Below are positions 31,047 through 39,561 of a stretch of DNA of 64,000 nt, one piece after another; positions within the stretch are counted from its first letter, which is position 1, and every line of letters starts with the position of its first letter. Position numbers and translations under genes: made by a program. This stretch comes from Methanoculleus receptaculi (lineage in GTDB: Archaea > Halobacteriota > Methanomicrobia > Methanomicrobiales > Methanoculleaceae): positions 372,001 through 436,000 of the forward strand of contig NZ_CP137642.1 of NCBI RefSeq assembly GCF_033472595.1, written 5' to 3'. The notes under the pieces are model-generated. The model did no database searches and was not told the origin of the DNA. It saw only the letters and a program-made list of their open reading frames with translations.

Positions 31047-32740
31047 CAGCGGATCAACTCACCAAGGTCGTCGATGGAGGAGAGCACCGTTTCAGGGCTG
31101 ATCGTCCAGGTCTGGATGATCCGTGCGACCGACCTGTAATCGCGGATGCCCTGATCGAGCATAGCGCGGAGGATCGTCCGTCGGGTCTCCAGTTCTTCCT
31201 CGAGCCGTTTCAGCCCCCACCCGCGGTACTCCATGATCGCGGCAAATATCCGGGATCTTCCTGTGTAGGAGAAGGTGTCGGTCACGGGATTGTAATCAAA
31301 GACGGTGTTTACCTGAACGTTCCCCGTGTTCGGGTCAACCCCGGCGATCTCGACGATCTCGCGGCACCTTCTCACGCGATCTCCTCCACGGTGGGTGAGA
31401 GCCTGAACTGATATGATGTCCAGAGCCTGGAGCATGTTTCTCGGTACATTGAGCGGCGCGCTCTCCAGGCGGTGGATTGCTGCATCGACGTCGCTTGCGT
31501 GCATCGTGGAAAACGTCGTGTGCCCCGTGTTCATCGCCTGAAAGAGTGTCTGGGCCTCGCTTCCTCGGACCTCCCCGACCAGGATGTACTCGGGACGCTG
31601 GCGCATCGCGGCTTTCAGGAGTTCAAACATTCCGATAGGAGTGGCGCCAGGCGCCCCCGCGGGCATCTCGCGCGTGACGGTCGCGACCCAGTTCTCGTGA
31701 TATAGTGTGATCTCCCTGGTGTCCTCGATGGAGACGATCTTTGAGAGCGGGGGGATGAAGAGGGCGACTGCGTTTAACGAGGTGGTCTTACCCGACGCCG
31801 TCCCGCCGACAAAGAGGAGGCTTTTGTTGTTCTCGATCGCCAGCCAGAAGTAGACGAGCTGGTCTATGTCGAAGGTGTTTGTCTCCATGAGTTCCACGGG
31901 TGTGAACGGCGACTCGCGGAACTTGCGTATGGTAAACGATGTCCCGCGACTGGTGACCTCACGGCCGAGTGCAACCTGCAGCCGTGAGCCGTCCGGCAGG
32001 GTTGCGTCAACGAGGGGGCTACCTATGGAGACGTGCTTTCCAGAACGCTGTGCAAGTTTGATCGCAAGGGAGTTCAGGGCGGGTTCGTTGAAACTGATAT
32101 GGGTCTTGATGTTCTGGTGTTTGCGGTGATAGAGGAATATGGGTATGTTTGCGCCGTTGCAGGATATATCCTCGATTCTTGGATCCTTCATCAGCGCGTC
32201 GATGCGCGACCAGCCAATGAAGTTTCGTTCAAGGTAGTAGCGGAGCCGGTAGAATGAGTCGTCCGGGAGGGTGATGCCGTACTCAGCGAGCAGGTTCTCC
32301 ACCCTCTTTGCCAGAACGACCCGACGGTCGGTGACGAGGTCGCGGTCTTCCAGGATCAGGACATCTCTCAGGTCTGCGTAGAGGCGTTCCAGGAGTTCGT
32401 ACTCGAATTCCGAGAGCACCGGTTCGAATAAGAGGTACTCAGTCTGTTTCGTCTCGAGGTTGCGGGCTATCACGACGAGTGCTATACCTTCTGTGACCCA
32501 GTAGCGGTCTATCTCTCTGTAGCCGGGCGGGATCACCCCTTCTGTAAGGGGGCCGAATTTTGCTGGATTATACTCGTCCGTTCTCCGTTTTTCTTCCCCT
32601 GGCCGGAGAATGCGGTTGAGGATGCGGCGTTGAGGGTGGTGGTTCGCTCCCCCGGCTGCTGCGTCCACGATAGAACCGTGCCCCTCTACACGCCCGGTTG
32701 CACCAGATCCCTGCATCTCCCTGACCGCCTCATCCGGCAT
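31046..32740 (-). CDS. Type II/IV secretion ATPase (FlaI/GspE/VirB11 family)
   Basis: A 564-aa ATPase. The first 90 residues are variable and basic. The N-terminal domain follows (GYREIDRYWVTEGIALVVIA), then the Walker A LLFVGGTASGKTTSLNAVA, the Asp box SIEDTREI, the Walker B-type YILVGEVRGSEA and the His box GHTTFSTMHASD. It powers assembly by the partner platform protein. A TATA-like sequence 26-34 bp upstream of ATG suggests a near-leaderless transcript. Confidence 0.93.
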   Translation of the reverse strand: MPDEAVREMQGSGATGRVEGHGSIVDAAAGGANHHPQRRILNRILRPGEEKRRTDEYNPAKFGPLTEGVIPPGYREIDRYWVTEGIALVVIARNLETKQTEYLLFEPVLSEFEYELLERLYADLRDVLILEDRDLVTDRRVVLAKRVENLLAEYGITLPDDSFYRLRYYLERNFIGWSRIDALMKDPRIEDISCNGANIPIFLYHRKHQNIKTHISFNEPALNSLAIKLAQRSGKHVSIGSPLVDATLPDGSRLQVALGREVTSRGTSFTIRKFRESPFTPVELMETNTFDIDQLVYFWLAIENNKSLLFVGGTASGKTTSLNAVALFIPPLSKIVSIEDTREITLYHENWVATVTREMPAGAPGATPIGMFELLKAAMRQRPEYILVGEVRGSEAQTLFQAMNTGHTTFSTMHASDVDAAIHRLESAPLNVPRNMLQALDIISVQALTHRGGDRVRRCREIVEIAGVDPNTGNVQVNTVFDYNPVTDTFSYTGRSRIFAAIMEYRGWGLKRLEEELETRRTILRAMLDQGIRDYRSVARIIQTWTISPETVLSSIDDLGELIR

Positions 32741-32765
32741 CAGTAGTGGATGTTGAGCAGCACAG

Positions 32766-32774
32766 ATATAAATT
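32766..32774 (-). promoter_or_regulatory. TATA box of the pilus-like operon
   Basis: Minus-strand AATTTATAT, 26-34 bp upstream of the ATPase ATG at 32740, in an otherwise GC-rich region. Confidence 0.55.
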
Positions 32775-32804
32775 TGCGGTTTTTAGCAGAGGGTTACTGG
32801 AGGT

Positions 32805-32833
32805 CATCAAACCAGTTTGCTCATGGTTTGATG
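32805..32833. promoter_or_regulatory. Perfect 10-bp inverted repeat, possible operator
   Basis: CATCAAACCA (32805-32814) and TGGTTTGATG (32824-32833) are exact reverse complements separated by 9 bp. The element lies about 30 bp upstream of the ATPase TATA box and 245 bp upstream of the divergent KaiC-like gene. It could be a dimer-binding site or a hairpin. Confidence 0.55.
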
Positions 32834-32854
32834 CCCCCAAATCATCATCGCGGT

Positions 32855-32900
32855 GAACGTCTTTTGCGGCTGACCGTCTCACCATCCGGCCTCCTCCCGC
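32855..32900 (+). repeat. Dispersed intergenic repeat, copy 1
   Basis: A 21-bp core (GAACGTCTT ... GCTGACC, 32855-32875) recurs with two substitutions at 57642-57662. In both copies a C-rich stretch and a CCGGCC follow 9-14 bp later. Both lie in intergenic DNA beside promoter-like sequence. Confidence 0.5.
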
Positions 32901-33078
32901 GCGCCTTCCCTCGGGCCGGGCTGTGTGCGGCGACGCCCCCCCACGCCCCCCCCAGAATCCGTCCATGAAGGTTTATCGAACCGGTGAAGTGTTGATCTGG
33001 TGTCCCCATATGGCAGCAATATCCCCGAGCCACCCCTGAACCAGAACGTTTTAGTGCTCTACATGTGAGGAATGTATC

Positions 33079-33918
33079 ATGCACGATCGCCTCCTGATGA
33101 GGATGCCGACGGGTATACCTTCACTCGATCCTGTCCTGGATGGCGGTGTTCCGCCGGGTTCGGTTGTGCTCCTCCTCGGGGAGCACGGTGCCGGCAACGT
33201 GGAGTTCGTGCAGACCTCTCTTATGCACCTGACCCGGCTGAAGCGAGCGGGGCAGACCGGTGGCGAGCGGCTGCTGGTCCCGCCGAGCATCTCCTATGTG
33301 ACGATCACCAGGATGCGGGAAGATATACTGAGGGAGGTTGCGCTCTCTTTTAGCCCGGATCTCTACGACCAGCTCGGGGAGGGGATCCTCTTTCATGACC
33401 TCTCGGAGTTCTACTTCGATGCCAGCATCGTTCCGCCAAGCTGGTATGGGGCAGGCACCGCCATGGAACGTCTGCAGAAGAAACAGCGCAGGGAGGGTGG
33501 CGGCATCCTTGCAGAACTTGCGGGTGTGCTCAAGGTGCTCCCCGAGGATGGGTTGATAGTCCTGGACTCCCTGACCGATATCACGCCGTCGCTTGCAGAG
33601 TGTGAGGATTGGCACACCTTTATCGCTTTCCTGCGCGGACTGCAGCGTGCGGCGAAAAACTGGAACTGCACCATCTTCCTTTTGCTCGCCTCCGGTATAC
33701 TTGATAGGTCGCGGGAACTCGAGATTGCTGACTGTGTCGATGCCACGTTCATTTTCCAGTGGGAGGAGAGCGGCGCACAGCGCCGGCAGCGGGTCATGTA
33801 CTTCGGGAAGTTCCGGGGCGTGATGACCCGGCTTGAGGATAAGAACCTGGTAAAGTTTGCGGTCTCTATATCGGCGAAGGGTGGTTTTGAGGTCAGGAAC
33901 ATCAGGATGGTGGTATAA
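33079..33918 (+). CDS. KaiC/RecA-like protein with degenerate Walker A
   Basis: A 279-aa protein with the KaiC/FlaH entry motif MPTGIPSLDPVLDGGVPPGS, then GEHGAGNVEF at residues 34-43 where the P-loop GxxGxGK(T/S) should be: the Lys is Asn. A Walker B-like strand DGLIVLDSLTDI remains. ATP hydrolysis is therefore unlikely; a regulatory or scaffolding role is plausible. Similar HTR-like/KaiC-like proteins accompany type IV pilus ATPases in other archaea. It is followed by a second KaiC-like gene with an intact P-loop. Confidence 0.85.
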   Translation: MHDRLLMRMPTGIPSLDPVLDGGVPPGSVVLLLGEHGAGNVEFVQTSLMHLTRLKRAGQTGGERLLVPPSISYVTITRMREDILREVALSFSPDLYDQLGEGILFHDLSEFYFDASIVPPSWYGAGTAMERLQKKQRREGGGILAELAGVLKVLPEDGLIVLDSLTDITPSLAECEDWHTFIAFLRGLQRAAKNWNCTIFLLLASGILDRSRELEIADCVDATFIFQWEESGAQRRQRVMYFGKFRGVMTRLEDKNLVKFAVSISAKGGFEVRNIRMVV

Positions 33919-33947
33919 CAACGGCGCTAAGGGCGAGGTTTGGGGTT

Positions 33948-34613
33948 GTGGGGCTCGACACGATGCTCTCGGGAGGGCTTATTGAGAATAGCATATGCGC
34001 GCTTGTCGGGACGTACGGCACCGGGAAGACGATGCTTGCACTCCAGTTTGCCTATGAGGGTCTCTCCCGCGGTGAGAAGGTGATCTACATCAGCCTTGAA
34101 GAGCGGGAGGAACACCTCCGCGCCACGATGGCGCAGAAAGGATGGGATCCCGGGGCGTTTGGCGATCGATTTTACCTCCTCAAACTTGATCCGACTGATT
34201 TCAACCTTGCGATCAACAGCATCAAGAACGAACTTCCCGCTCTCATCGAGAGCACGGGGGCTTCAAGAGTGGTCATCGACCCGATATCCCTGTTTGAGGG
34301 GCTTTTTGAGGATGAGTCCGAGCGGCGGCGGGAGATGTTCAGGTTTGTGGAGGTGATGCGGGATGAGGCCTGCACCCTGGTGCTGACGAGTGAGACCCGT
34401 CCTGGAAACCCGGAGGAGAGCAGGTACGGCATCATCGAGTACCTGGCCGATACGGTGATACTTCTGCGCTACATCCGCTCTCCGGGGCTCACCGAGGTCC
34501 ACCTCGTCATTGAGGTCGTGAAGATGCGCCGCTCGGCTCATTCGCGTGAGATCAAACCGTTTGAGATCCTCCAGGACGGTATCCTCGTCCACTCGGAGGC
34601 AAGCCTCTTTTGA
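33948..34613 (+). CDS. KaiC/FlaH-like ATPase
   Basis: A 221-aa single KaiC domain. GTG 33948 is the only plausible in-frame start, giving MGLDTMLSGG; the usual R-x-x-x-G segment lies just upstream in the same frame (RFGVV) but no start codon covers it, so an unusual start cannot be excluded. Walker A GTYGTGKT is at residues 21-28, then YISLEEREEHLR and Walker B VVIDPIS. FlaH, the archaellum ATP-binding regulator, belongs to this family. It lies 29 bp downstream of the degenerate paralogue and is probably cotranscribed. Confidence 0.88.
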   Translation: MGLDTMLSGGLIENSICALVGTYGTGKTMLALQFAYEGLSRGEKVIYISLEEREEHLRATMAQKGWDPGAFGDRFYLLKLDPTDFNLAINSIKNELPALIESTGASRVVIDPISLFEGLFEDESERRREMFRFVEVMRDEACTLVLTSETRPGNPEESRYGIIEYLADTVILLRYIRSPGLTEVHLVIEVVKMRRSAHSREIKPFEILQDGILVHSEASLF

Positions 34614-34652
34614 CCTGCGGTGTGCCGGCTGGAGGCTGTAGAAAAGCCGCTC

Positions 34653-34916
34653 TCAGATCGTGATCCCGATGAGGTGGAGGAGCACCAGGATGAGGGCGCC
34701 GGGCAGCCCTCCAAGAGCGCATATGAGTATTGTCACAAGTGAGATCTGGATATCGGGCGCACCAAACCAGGCGAGGACGCTGAAGTAGTTCAGGGCCCAG
34801 AGCGTGATGAGGCCGGCGATGGCGTTGATGACAAGCGTCAGCGCCTTCTTCATCAGGTAGTAAAGCGCTGCGGCTATCGCAACTGCAAGAAGGATGGCAA
34901 GGATCTCTTCCATCAT
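34653..34916 (-). CDS. BofA-like membrane protein
   Basis: An 87-aa protein with two or three hydrophobic helices (LAILLAVAIAAALYYLM, LVINAIAGLITLWALNYF and a C-terminal LICALGGLPGALILVLLHLIGI). The NAIAGL and GG-PGA patterns match the BofA family; in Bacillus BofA restrains the intramembrane protease SpoIVFB. Archaeal members are uncharacterised. It abuts the pmbA stop and closes an operon of protease-related genes. Confidence 0.8.
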   Translation of the reverse strand: MMEEILAILLAVAIAAALYYLMKKALTLVINAIAGLITLWALNYFSVLAWFGAPDIQISLVTILICALGGLPGALILVLLHLIGITI

Positions 34917-36209
34917 CTATTTACCAATGATCTGCTGGTTATTTAACCGTATTGATGGAATGGTGAGCCGTCCGACGCGCCTTGCATCGTTCCCGAACCC
35001 CCCGATCTCTCCGAGCATCTCAAAGACGTTCCCTGATAGCATCGCCGCCCGGATAGGTTCGATCAGTTCCCCATCCTCCATCCAGAAGGGGTTTGAGACC
35101 TCAACCGAGAAGTCGCCGGAGAAGGGGTTTGCGGTGTGGGCCCCGACAACGTCGTGGATCCAGACTGCACGCCCATAACCTGGCTCTCTCTCCCGGGCCC
35201 CGTTGATGAAGAGGTTGTGCACCCCGATCGCCGGGGGTTCGTTCCCGGTGCGGACGGCGCTTCCAGTGCTCTCCTCACCGTAGCGGTAGCCGGTTTTGAG
35301 GTCGTAGGCAAACCCCCTGACCACACCCTGCTCGATGAAGACCAGCCGTCGGGTGGGAACACCTTCGGCATCCCAGGCGGTGCTTCCCGGCCCCGGGGCA
35401 AATGGGTCGTCATAGACTGACAGTGACCCGTCAAAGACCTGCTCGCCCACCCTCTCTGCCAGGGGCGATCGCCCGGCCTTCACGTTCCGCCCGGAAAGTG
35501 CCGGGACGAGAACCTGGCCGATGAGGCTTGCGGCCGCAACGGGGGAGAGGACTATATCGTATCGCCCGGTCTCTATATCGCGCCCGCCAAGAGAGCGTGC
35601 GGCAAGCATCGCAGCCAGTTCTCCGACGGCGCGGGGGTTGATATCGTTACGGAACGGTGAGACGTCGAACTCGTAGCCGGTGGACTGTTCCCGGATCGTC
35701 TCCAGGGAGACTCCCACCACCGTCCGTTCCATATCGTAAGAGATGCCGTTTGAGTTAGCGATCGAGAGGTGTGACCGGCCTAGATCCGCAGACCCTCCGA
35801 TGACATCCACGGGGTGCTCCGCGGCGCCGGCGAGGAGGTCATCGACCATCCTGGCTGCGTCCTCGACCGCGACTTCGAGGCCTCTGTCTGCGGAGGAGGG
35901 GACGCCTGAGAAAGCAGCCGGTCCAGGGAATCCCTCCCACCGCTGTGGTGTGGCGAGTCGGCCGCTTGCGAGCGCCGCATCCAGGCAGTCCCTCCAGCGG
36001 TCAGGGTCGCCGGTGGACGAGAACCCGATCCGCCCGTTCCTGACAGTCCGGATAGCCATGCTCCAGGCCTCCGACTCCTCGGCGACCCCGATGATCCCTT
36101 TCTTGATCTCGGTGCTGACGCTCTGCCCGCGGGCGGAGAAGACCTCAACCTCGTCTGCCAGGCGCTCACCTTCCCGGAGAACCATCTCTATCAGGTCTTC
36201 GCCGTTCAT
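34917..36209 (-). CDS. pmbA: TldD/PmbA family protein, PmbA-type
   Basis: A 430-aa protein of the U62 peptidase family. As in PmbA subunits it lacks the HExxxH zinc motif of TldD and would form the inactive partner of a heterodimer. Features are SVSTEIKKGIIGVAEESEAW at the N-terminus, YDIVLSPVAAASLIGQVLVPALSG and SVEVSNPFWMEDGELIEPI near the end. In bacteria the TldD-PmbA pair degrades unfolded or leader peptides. Overlaps tldD by 4 bp. Confidence 0.93.
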   Translation of the reverse strand: MNGEDLIEMVLREGERLADEVEVFSARGQSVSTEIKKGIIGVAEESEAWSMAIRTVRNGRIGFSSTGDPDRWRDCLDAALASGRLATPQRWEGFPGPAAFSGVPSSADRGLEVAVEDAARMVDDLLAGAAEHPVDVIGGSADLGRSHLSIANSNGISYDMERTVVGVSLETIREQSTGYEFDVSPFRNDINPRAVGELAAMLAARSLGGRDIETGRYDIVLSPVAAASLIGQVLVPALSGRNVKAGRSPLAERVGEQVFDGSLSVYDDPFAPGPGSTAWDAEGVPTRRLVFIEQGVVRGFAYDLKTGYRYGEESTGSAVRTGNEPPAIGVHNLFINGAREREPGYGRAVWIHDVVGAHTANPFSGDFSVEVSNPFWMEDGELIEPIRAAMLSGNVFEMLGEIGGFGNDARRVGRLTIPSIRLNNQQIIGK

Positions 36210-37534
36210 TCGCCGCGCCCCCCGATGATCGCGTCCTCAAGGAGGAGATGGGGCGCACCGTCACTGACCGGCACGACCTGCCCGCCTTTGCCGCAGTAGC
36301 CCGGATTCATCCTCCGGTCATCCCCGATCAGGGTGATATTGTGGAGCGTTGTGAGGATCTCGCCCGAGAGCGAGACGTCACGGAGCATACCGGTCGTCTC
36401 GCCACCCTCAATGAGGTATCCGTACTCCGCGTTGAACTGGAAGACACCGCGGCCTGGGTCGACCTGGCCGCCCCTCGAACCGATCAGCAGGATGCCCTCC
36501 CGGCACTCTGCCAGGATCTCCTCGCGCGTGGCGTCGCCGTTCTCGATGAAGGTGTTGCTCATCCTGACTATTGGCGGCGCCCCGTGTTCGGCGCGCGCGT
36601 GGCCGGGCATGCCGTCCCCCACCGCCGCCAGGGTCTCGCGGTTGTGGAGATATGATGTGAGTATACCGTCACGGATGATCTCCGTCCGCTGCACCGCCAC
36701 ACCCTCGGCGTCAACCGGCATGAACCCGAACTCGTGCAGCGCCGGATCATCGACTATCACAAGCCCGTCGCAACCGATATGCTCGCCGATCCTCCCGCCG
36801 AGAACCGATGCCCCCTCGCGAACGAGGTCGCCCTCGCTCGCGTGGCCGACAGCCTCATGGGTGAAGACACCGGCAAGTTCCGGGTCGAGAACGGCACGCT
36901 GTATCCCGCCCTTCGGGATCTTCGCATCGAGCAGCGAGACCGCAACCTCGCCAGCCCTCCTGCCGAGGTCGTGTCTGCCCCGGAGGTTGAACCCTCTGAT
37001 GGTATGTTCGCGTTCGCTGCCCATCTGCATAACCCCGTTTCTGGATGCTATCGCGACAACGGAGAACCCGGAGCGGACGGACTGATAAGAGTATTCGTTC
37101 CCTTCAGAGTCAAGAAACCTGACCGAGTCGATCCCCTCGGTGTAGTTCGCCCGTGTGTTCGTCACCCCGGGTAGCCGCGCCGCCCCCTCGATCTCAGCAA
37201 GCAGCCTGGTCTTCTCCTCGAGGTCGATCTCCCGCGGGTCCTCTCCGAGAGGAGGGACGGGGAGTACGCCACGTGGGGCGTCTGCAAGGTCCAGGCTGTC
37301 TTTCGTGACGGCGGCAAGACGGGCTGCCTCCCTGACGAGGGTGTCGATCTCGTGTTTTGAGTCGAGGTCGACGTGATCCCGGGTGAGAATACCCCAGCCG
37401 TTCGATGCAAGCGCCCGGACAACCGTTCTATCAAAGAATGAGGTGGCTGCGGATTCGACCACCCCGTTGTCGATATCGATCCGGGTGACCTCACCGCGTA
37501 CGCACCGGATATCGTAGTAGCGAACGTCAGACAT
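36206..37534 (-). CDS. tldD: TldD family zinc metalloprotease
   Basis: A 442-aa protein with the metalloprotease motif HEAVGH in GVFTHEAVGHASEGD, followed by the conserved G-rich C-terminal half (TLHNITLIGDDRRMNPGYCGKGGQ). It is the catalytic partner of the adjacent pmbA product, starts 5 bp downstream of lonB and belongs to the same operon. Confidence 0.94.
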   Translation of the reverse strand: MSDVRYYDIRCVRGEVTRIDIDNGVVESAATSFFDRTVVRALASNGWGILTRDHVDLDSKHEIDTLVREAARLAAVTKDSLDLADAPRGVLPVPPLGEDPREIDLEEKTRLLAEIEGAARLPGVTNTRANYTEGIDSVRFLDSEGNEYSYQSVRSGFSVVAIASRNGVMQMGSEREHTIRGFNLRGRHDLGRRAGEVAVSLLDAKIPKGGIQRAVLDPELAGVFTHEAVGHASEGDLVREGASVLGGRIGEHIGCDGLVIVDDPALHEFGFMPVDAEGVAVQRTEIIRDGILTSYLHNRETLAAVGDGMPGHARAEHGAPPIVRMSNTFIENGDATREEILAECREGILLIGSRGGQVDPGRGVFQFNAEYGYLIEGGETTGMLRDVSLSGEILTTLHNITLIGDDRRMNPGYCGKGGQVVPVSDGAPHLLLEDAIIGGRGE

Positions 37535-37539
37535 CAGGA

Positions 37540-39480
37540 TCAGGCCGCCGGGTGTCCGAGGTTCGGGTCAAAGATGCCGCCGGCCGAGTTGGCCGCCAGT
37601 TTCCGGAGTTTCGAGAGGAAGCCTTCACGGTTCTCGGGCACGAGCGCGTTCTGGAGAACCTCCTCTATGTGGTCAACCGGCACAATCTCGATCATCGAAC
37701 GGTAGCGATCCTCAATAAGGACATCGTCCAGGTTTGACCGCGGTATGATCACCTTCTTGATCCCGGCTTTCGCGGCCGCCTCGATCTTGTAGGTGACCCC
37801 CCCTATGGGGAGGACGTCGCCCCTGACCGATAGTGAACCTGTCATCGCGACGTCCTGGCGCACCGGGATGTTCTCTATCGCGCTGATCACCGCCGTCGCC
37901 ACGGTCACGGAGGCTGAATCCCCCTCAATACCCCCGTAGGTGCCGATGAACTGGATGTGGATATCCATGTTGCGGATATCCCTGCCGGTGAACTTCTTGA
38001 TCAGGGCACTGACGTTCTTGATCGACTCCTGGGCAATCTCCTTGAGCATCCCGGTTGCGATAACCGTCCCGTTTGCCCCCTGGTTCGGCGTCACCTCGGC
38101 CATCACAGGGAGCACGGTGCCGGAGTCGCTCCCCATCACTGCAAGCCCATTTACCCGGCCAACCCGTGTGCCCTCAACAACCGTGATATCGTAGTCGCGG
38201 CTTCTCCGGATGTATTCGTCGGAGATCTGGTCCTCGATCGAACGCGAGGTGGATTTCGCCGCGAGGACGTGCCTGGCCGTGGTTAACTCCGCGCCCTCCT
38301 GCCGGGCGAGGTCACCTGCCACGCGGATGAGACCGCCCATGTCACGGAGCTTCAGGGTCAGGTGCCCCTTCCGGTTCGAGCGCCGGCGAGCCTCGCGGAG
38401 AACCTCGAGCATGGCGCTCCGGTCAAAGTGAGGGATCTTGCCGTCGTTCTTTACCTCCTGGGCGATGAACCGGAGGAACTTCTTCCGGTTTTCGGGGGTG
38501 TCTTCCATCGTCTCGCGCATATATACCTCGTAGCCGTATCCCCGGATACGCGACCGGAGTGCGGGGTGCATCCCCTGGATGGCATCGACGTTTCCTGCAG
38601 CAACCATCACGAACCGGCATGGGACCGGCTCGGTCCTGACCATCGCACCGCTTGAGCGTTCGCTCTGGCCGGTGATCGGGAAGGATCCCTCCTGGAGCGC
38701 GCTCAGCAGGTTCTGCTGTGAGTGGGGTGTGAGGGTATTGATCTCGTCTATGAAGAGCACGCCGCCGTGCGCCCGGTGGATTGCGCCGGCCTCTACACGG
38801 TCGTGTGCCGGTGTCTCGAGCCCCCCGCTCTGGAAGGGGTCGTGCCTGACGTCGCCGAGCAGCGCCCCTGCGTGTGACCCGGTGGCATCGACGAAGGGCG
38901 CCGTGTTATTCGAGTCGCGCGATACCAGGAGTTTTGGGACCATTGCATCTTCGCGGGGCATCGAGTATCTCAACGCCATGAAGATGAAGGCGGCGGCTAT
39001 TATGCCCATAAGCCACTGGTAGGTGATTATCGCGTAGCCTATGATCCCGATGATCAGAAGCATGATGAGGGTGCTCCGCATCTGGATCTTCTTCCTTGCC
39101 TCGGCCTTGTGGGCGTTGACTATCTGCTTGCCGCGGCCAGCAGGCACGGTTCGTATGATCGGGTTGTTGCTGTCTTCCGGGTTCGGGTAGACCAGTATAT
39201 CCTGGAGTTCCTCTTTAGGGAGTAGTTCGGCCATTGCCTTCGCCAGCATCGATTTGCCGGTTCCCGGGGTGCCGATCATCATCACATGTCGGCGCTGGAC
39301 CGCAGCCTTCCGGATAACCTCAACGGCATGTTCCTGGCCGATGACCTGATCTATCAGTTTTGGGGGTACATCGATATCTGAAGATGTGCTCACCTCAAGA
39401 TCGGCGAGGAGATCCGTCTCTTCCATCTCCTCATCGGTGAGATCTATGTCTGGAATTTCTGTTGGTCCTTTTGAATCCAT
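37540..39480 (-). CDS. lonB: Membrane-anchored ATP-dependent protease LonB
   Basis: The archaeal Lon protease, 646 aa from ATG 39480; an open frame further upstream lies over the promoter. Walker A is GTPGTGKS (about residues 69-76). Two transmembrane helices are inserted in the AAA domain (LIMLLIIGIIGYAIITY and GIIAAAFIFMAL). The sensor region follows, then a protease domain with the catalytic Ser in EGDSASVT and the Lys in GGVTYKIEAAAKAG. The active site should face the cytoplasm. First gene of the lonB-tldD-pmbA-bofA operon. No intein is seen. Confidence 0.96.
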   Translation of the reverse strand: MDSKGPTEIPDIDLTDEEMEETDLLADLEVSTSSDIDVPPKLIDQVIGQEHAVEVIRKAAVQRRHVMMIGTPGTGKSMLAKAMAELLPKEELQDILVYPNPEDSNNPIIRTVPAGRGKQIVNAHKAEARKKIQMRSTLIMLLIIGIIGYAIITYQWLMGIIAAAFIFMALRYSMPREDAMVPKLLVSRDSNNTAPFVDATGSHAGALLGDVRHDPFQSGGLETPAHDRVEAGAIHRAHGGVLFIDEINTLTPHSQQNLLSALQEGSFPITGQSERSSGAMVRTEPVPCRFVMVAAGNVDAIQGMHPALRSRIRGYGYEVYMRETMEDTPENRKKFLRFIAQEVKNDGKIPHFDRSAMLEVLREARRRSNRKGHLTLKLRDMGGLIRVAGDLARQEGAELTTARHVLAAKSTSRSIEDQISDEYIRRSRDYDITVVEGTRVGRVNGLAVMGSDSGTVLPVMAEVTPNQGANGTVIATGMLKEIAQESIKNVSALIKKFTGRDIRNMDIHIQFIGTYGGIEGDSASVTVATAVISAIENIPVRQDVAMTGSLSVRGDVLPIGGVTYKIEAAAKAGIKKVIIPRSNLDDVLIEDRYRSMIEIVPVDHIEEVLQNALVPENREGFLSKLRKLAANSAGGIFDPNLGHPAA

Positions 39481-39511
39481 TGCCGAGTTTACCTCTTTGA
39501 TGCAGTGGTAG

Positions 39512-39522
39512 TTATATAATTT
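39512..39522 (-). promoter_or_regulatory. TATA box of the lonB operon
   Basis: Minus-strand AAATTATATAA lies about 32-42 bp upstream of ATG 39480, and AGAGGT lies 11 bp upstream of the start as a ribosome-binding site. The divergent prs gene begins 82 bp away. Confidence 0.6.
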
Positions 39523-39561
39523 ATTCATCCTCGTTCAAATACTTTCTAGCAAAGGTGACCC

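Larger units (their letters stand above)
32741..33078. other. Intergenic region between divergent pilus-like ATPase and KaiC-like genes
   Basis: 340 bp without a gene. It holds the ATPase promoter, a perfect 10-bp inverted repeat, one copy of a dispersed repeat followed by a C-rich run (about 32935-32950), and a likely promoter (CGTTTTAGTG near 33050) for the KaiC-like gene. Confidence 0.6.
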
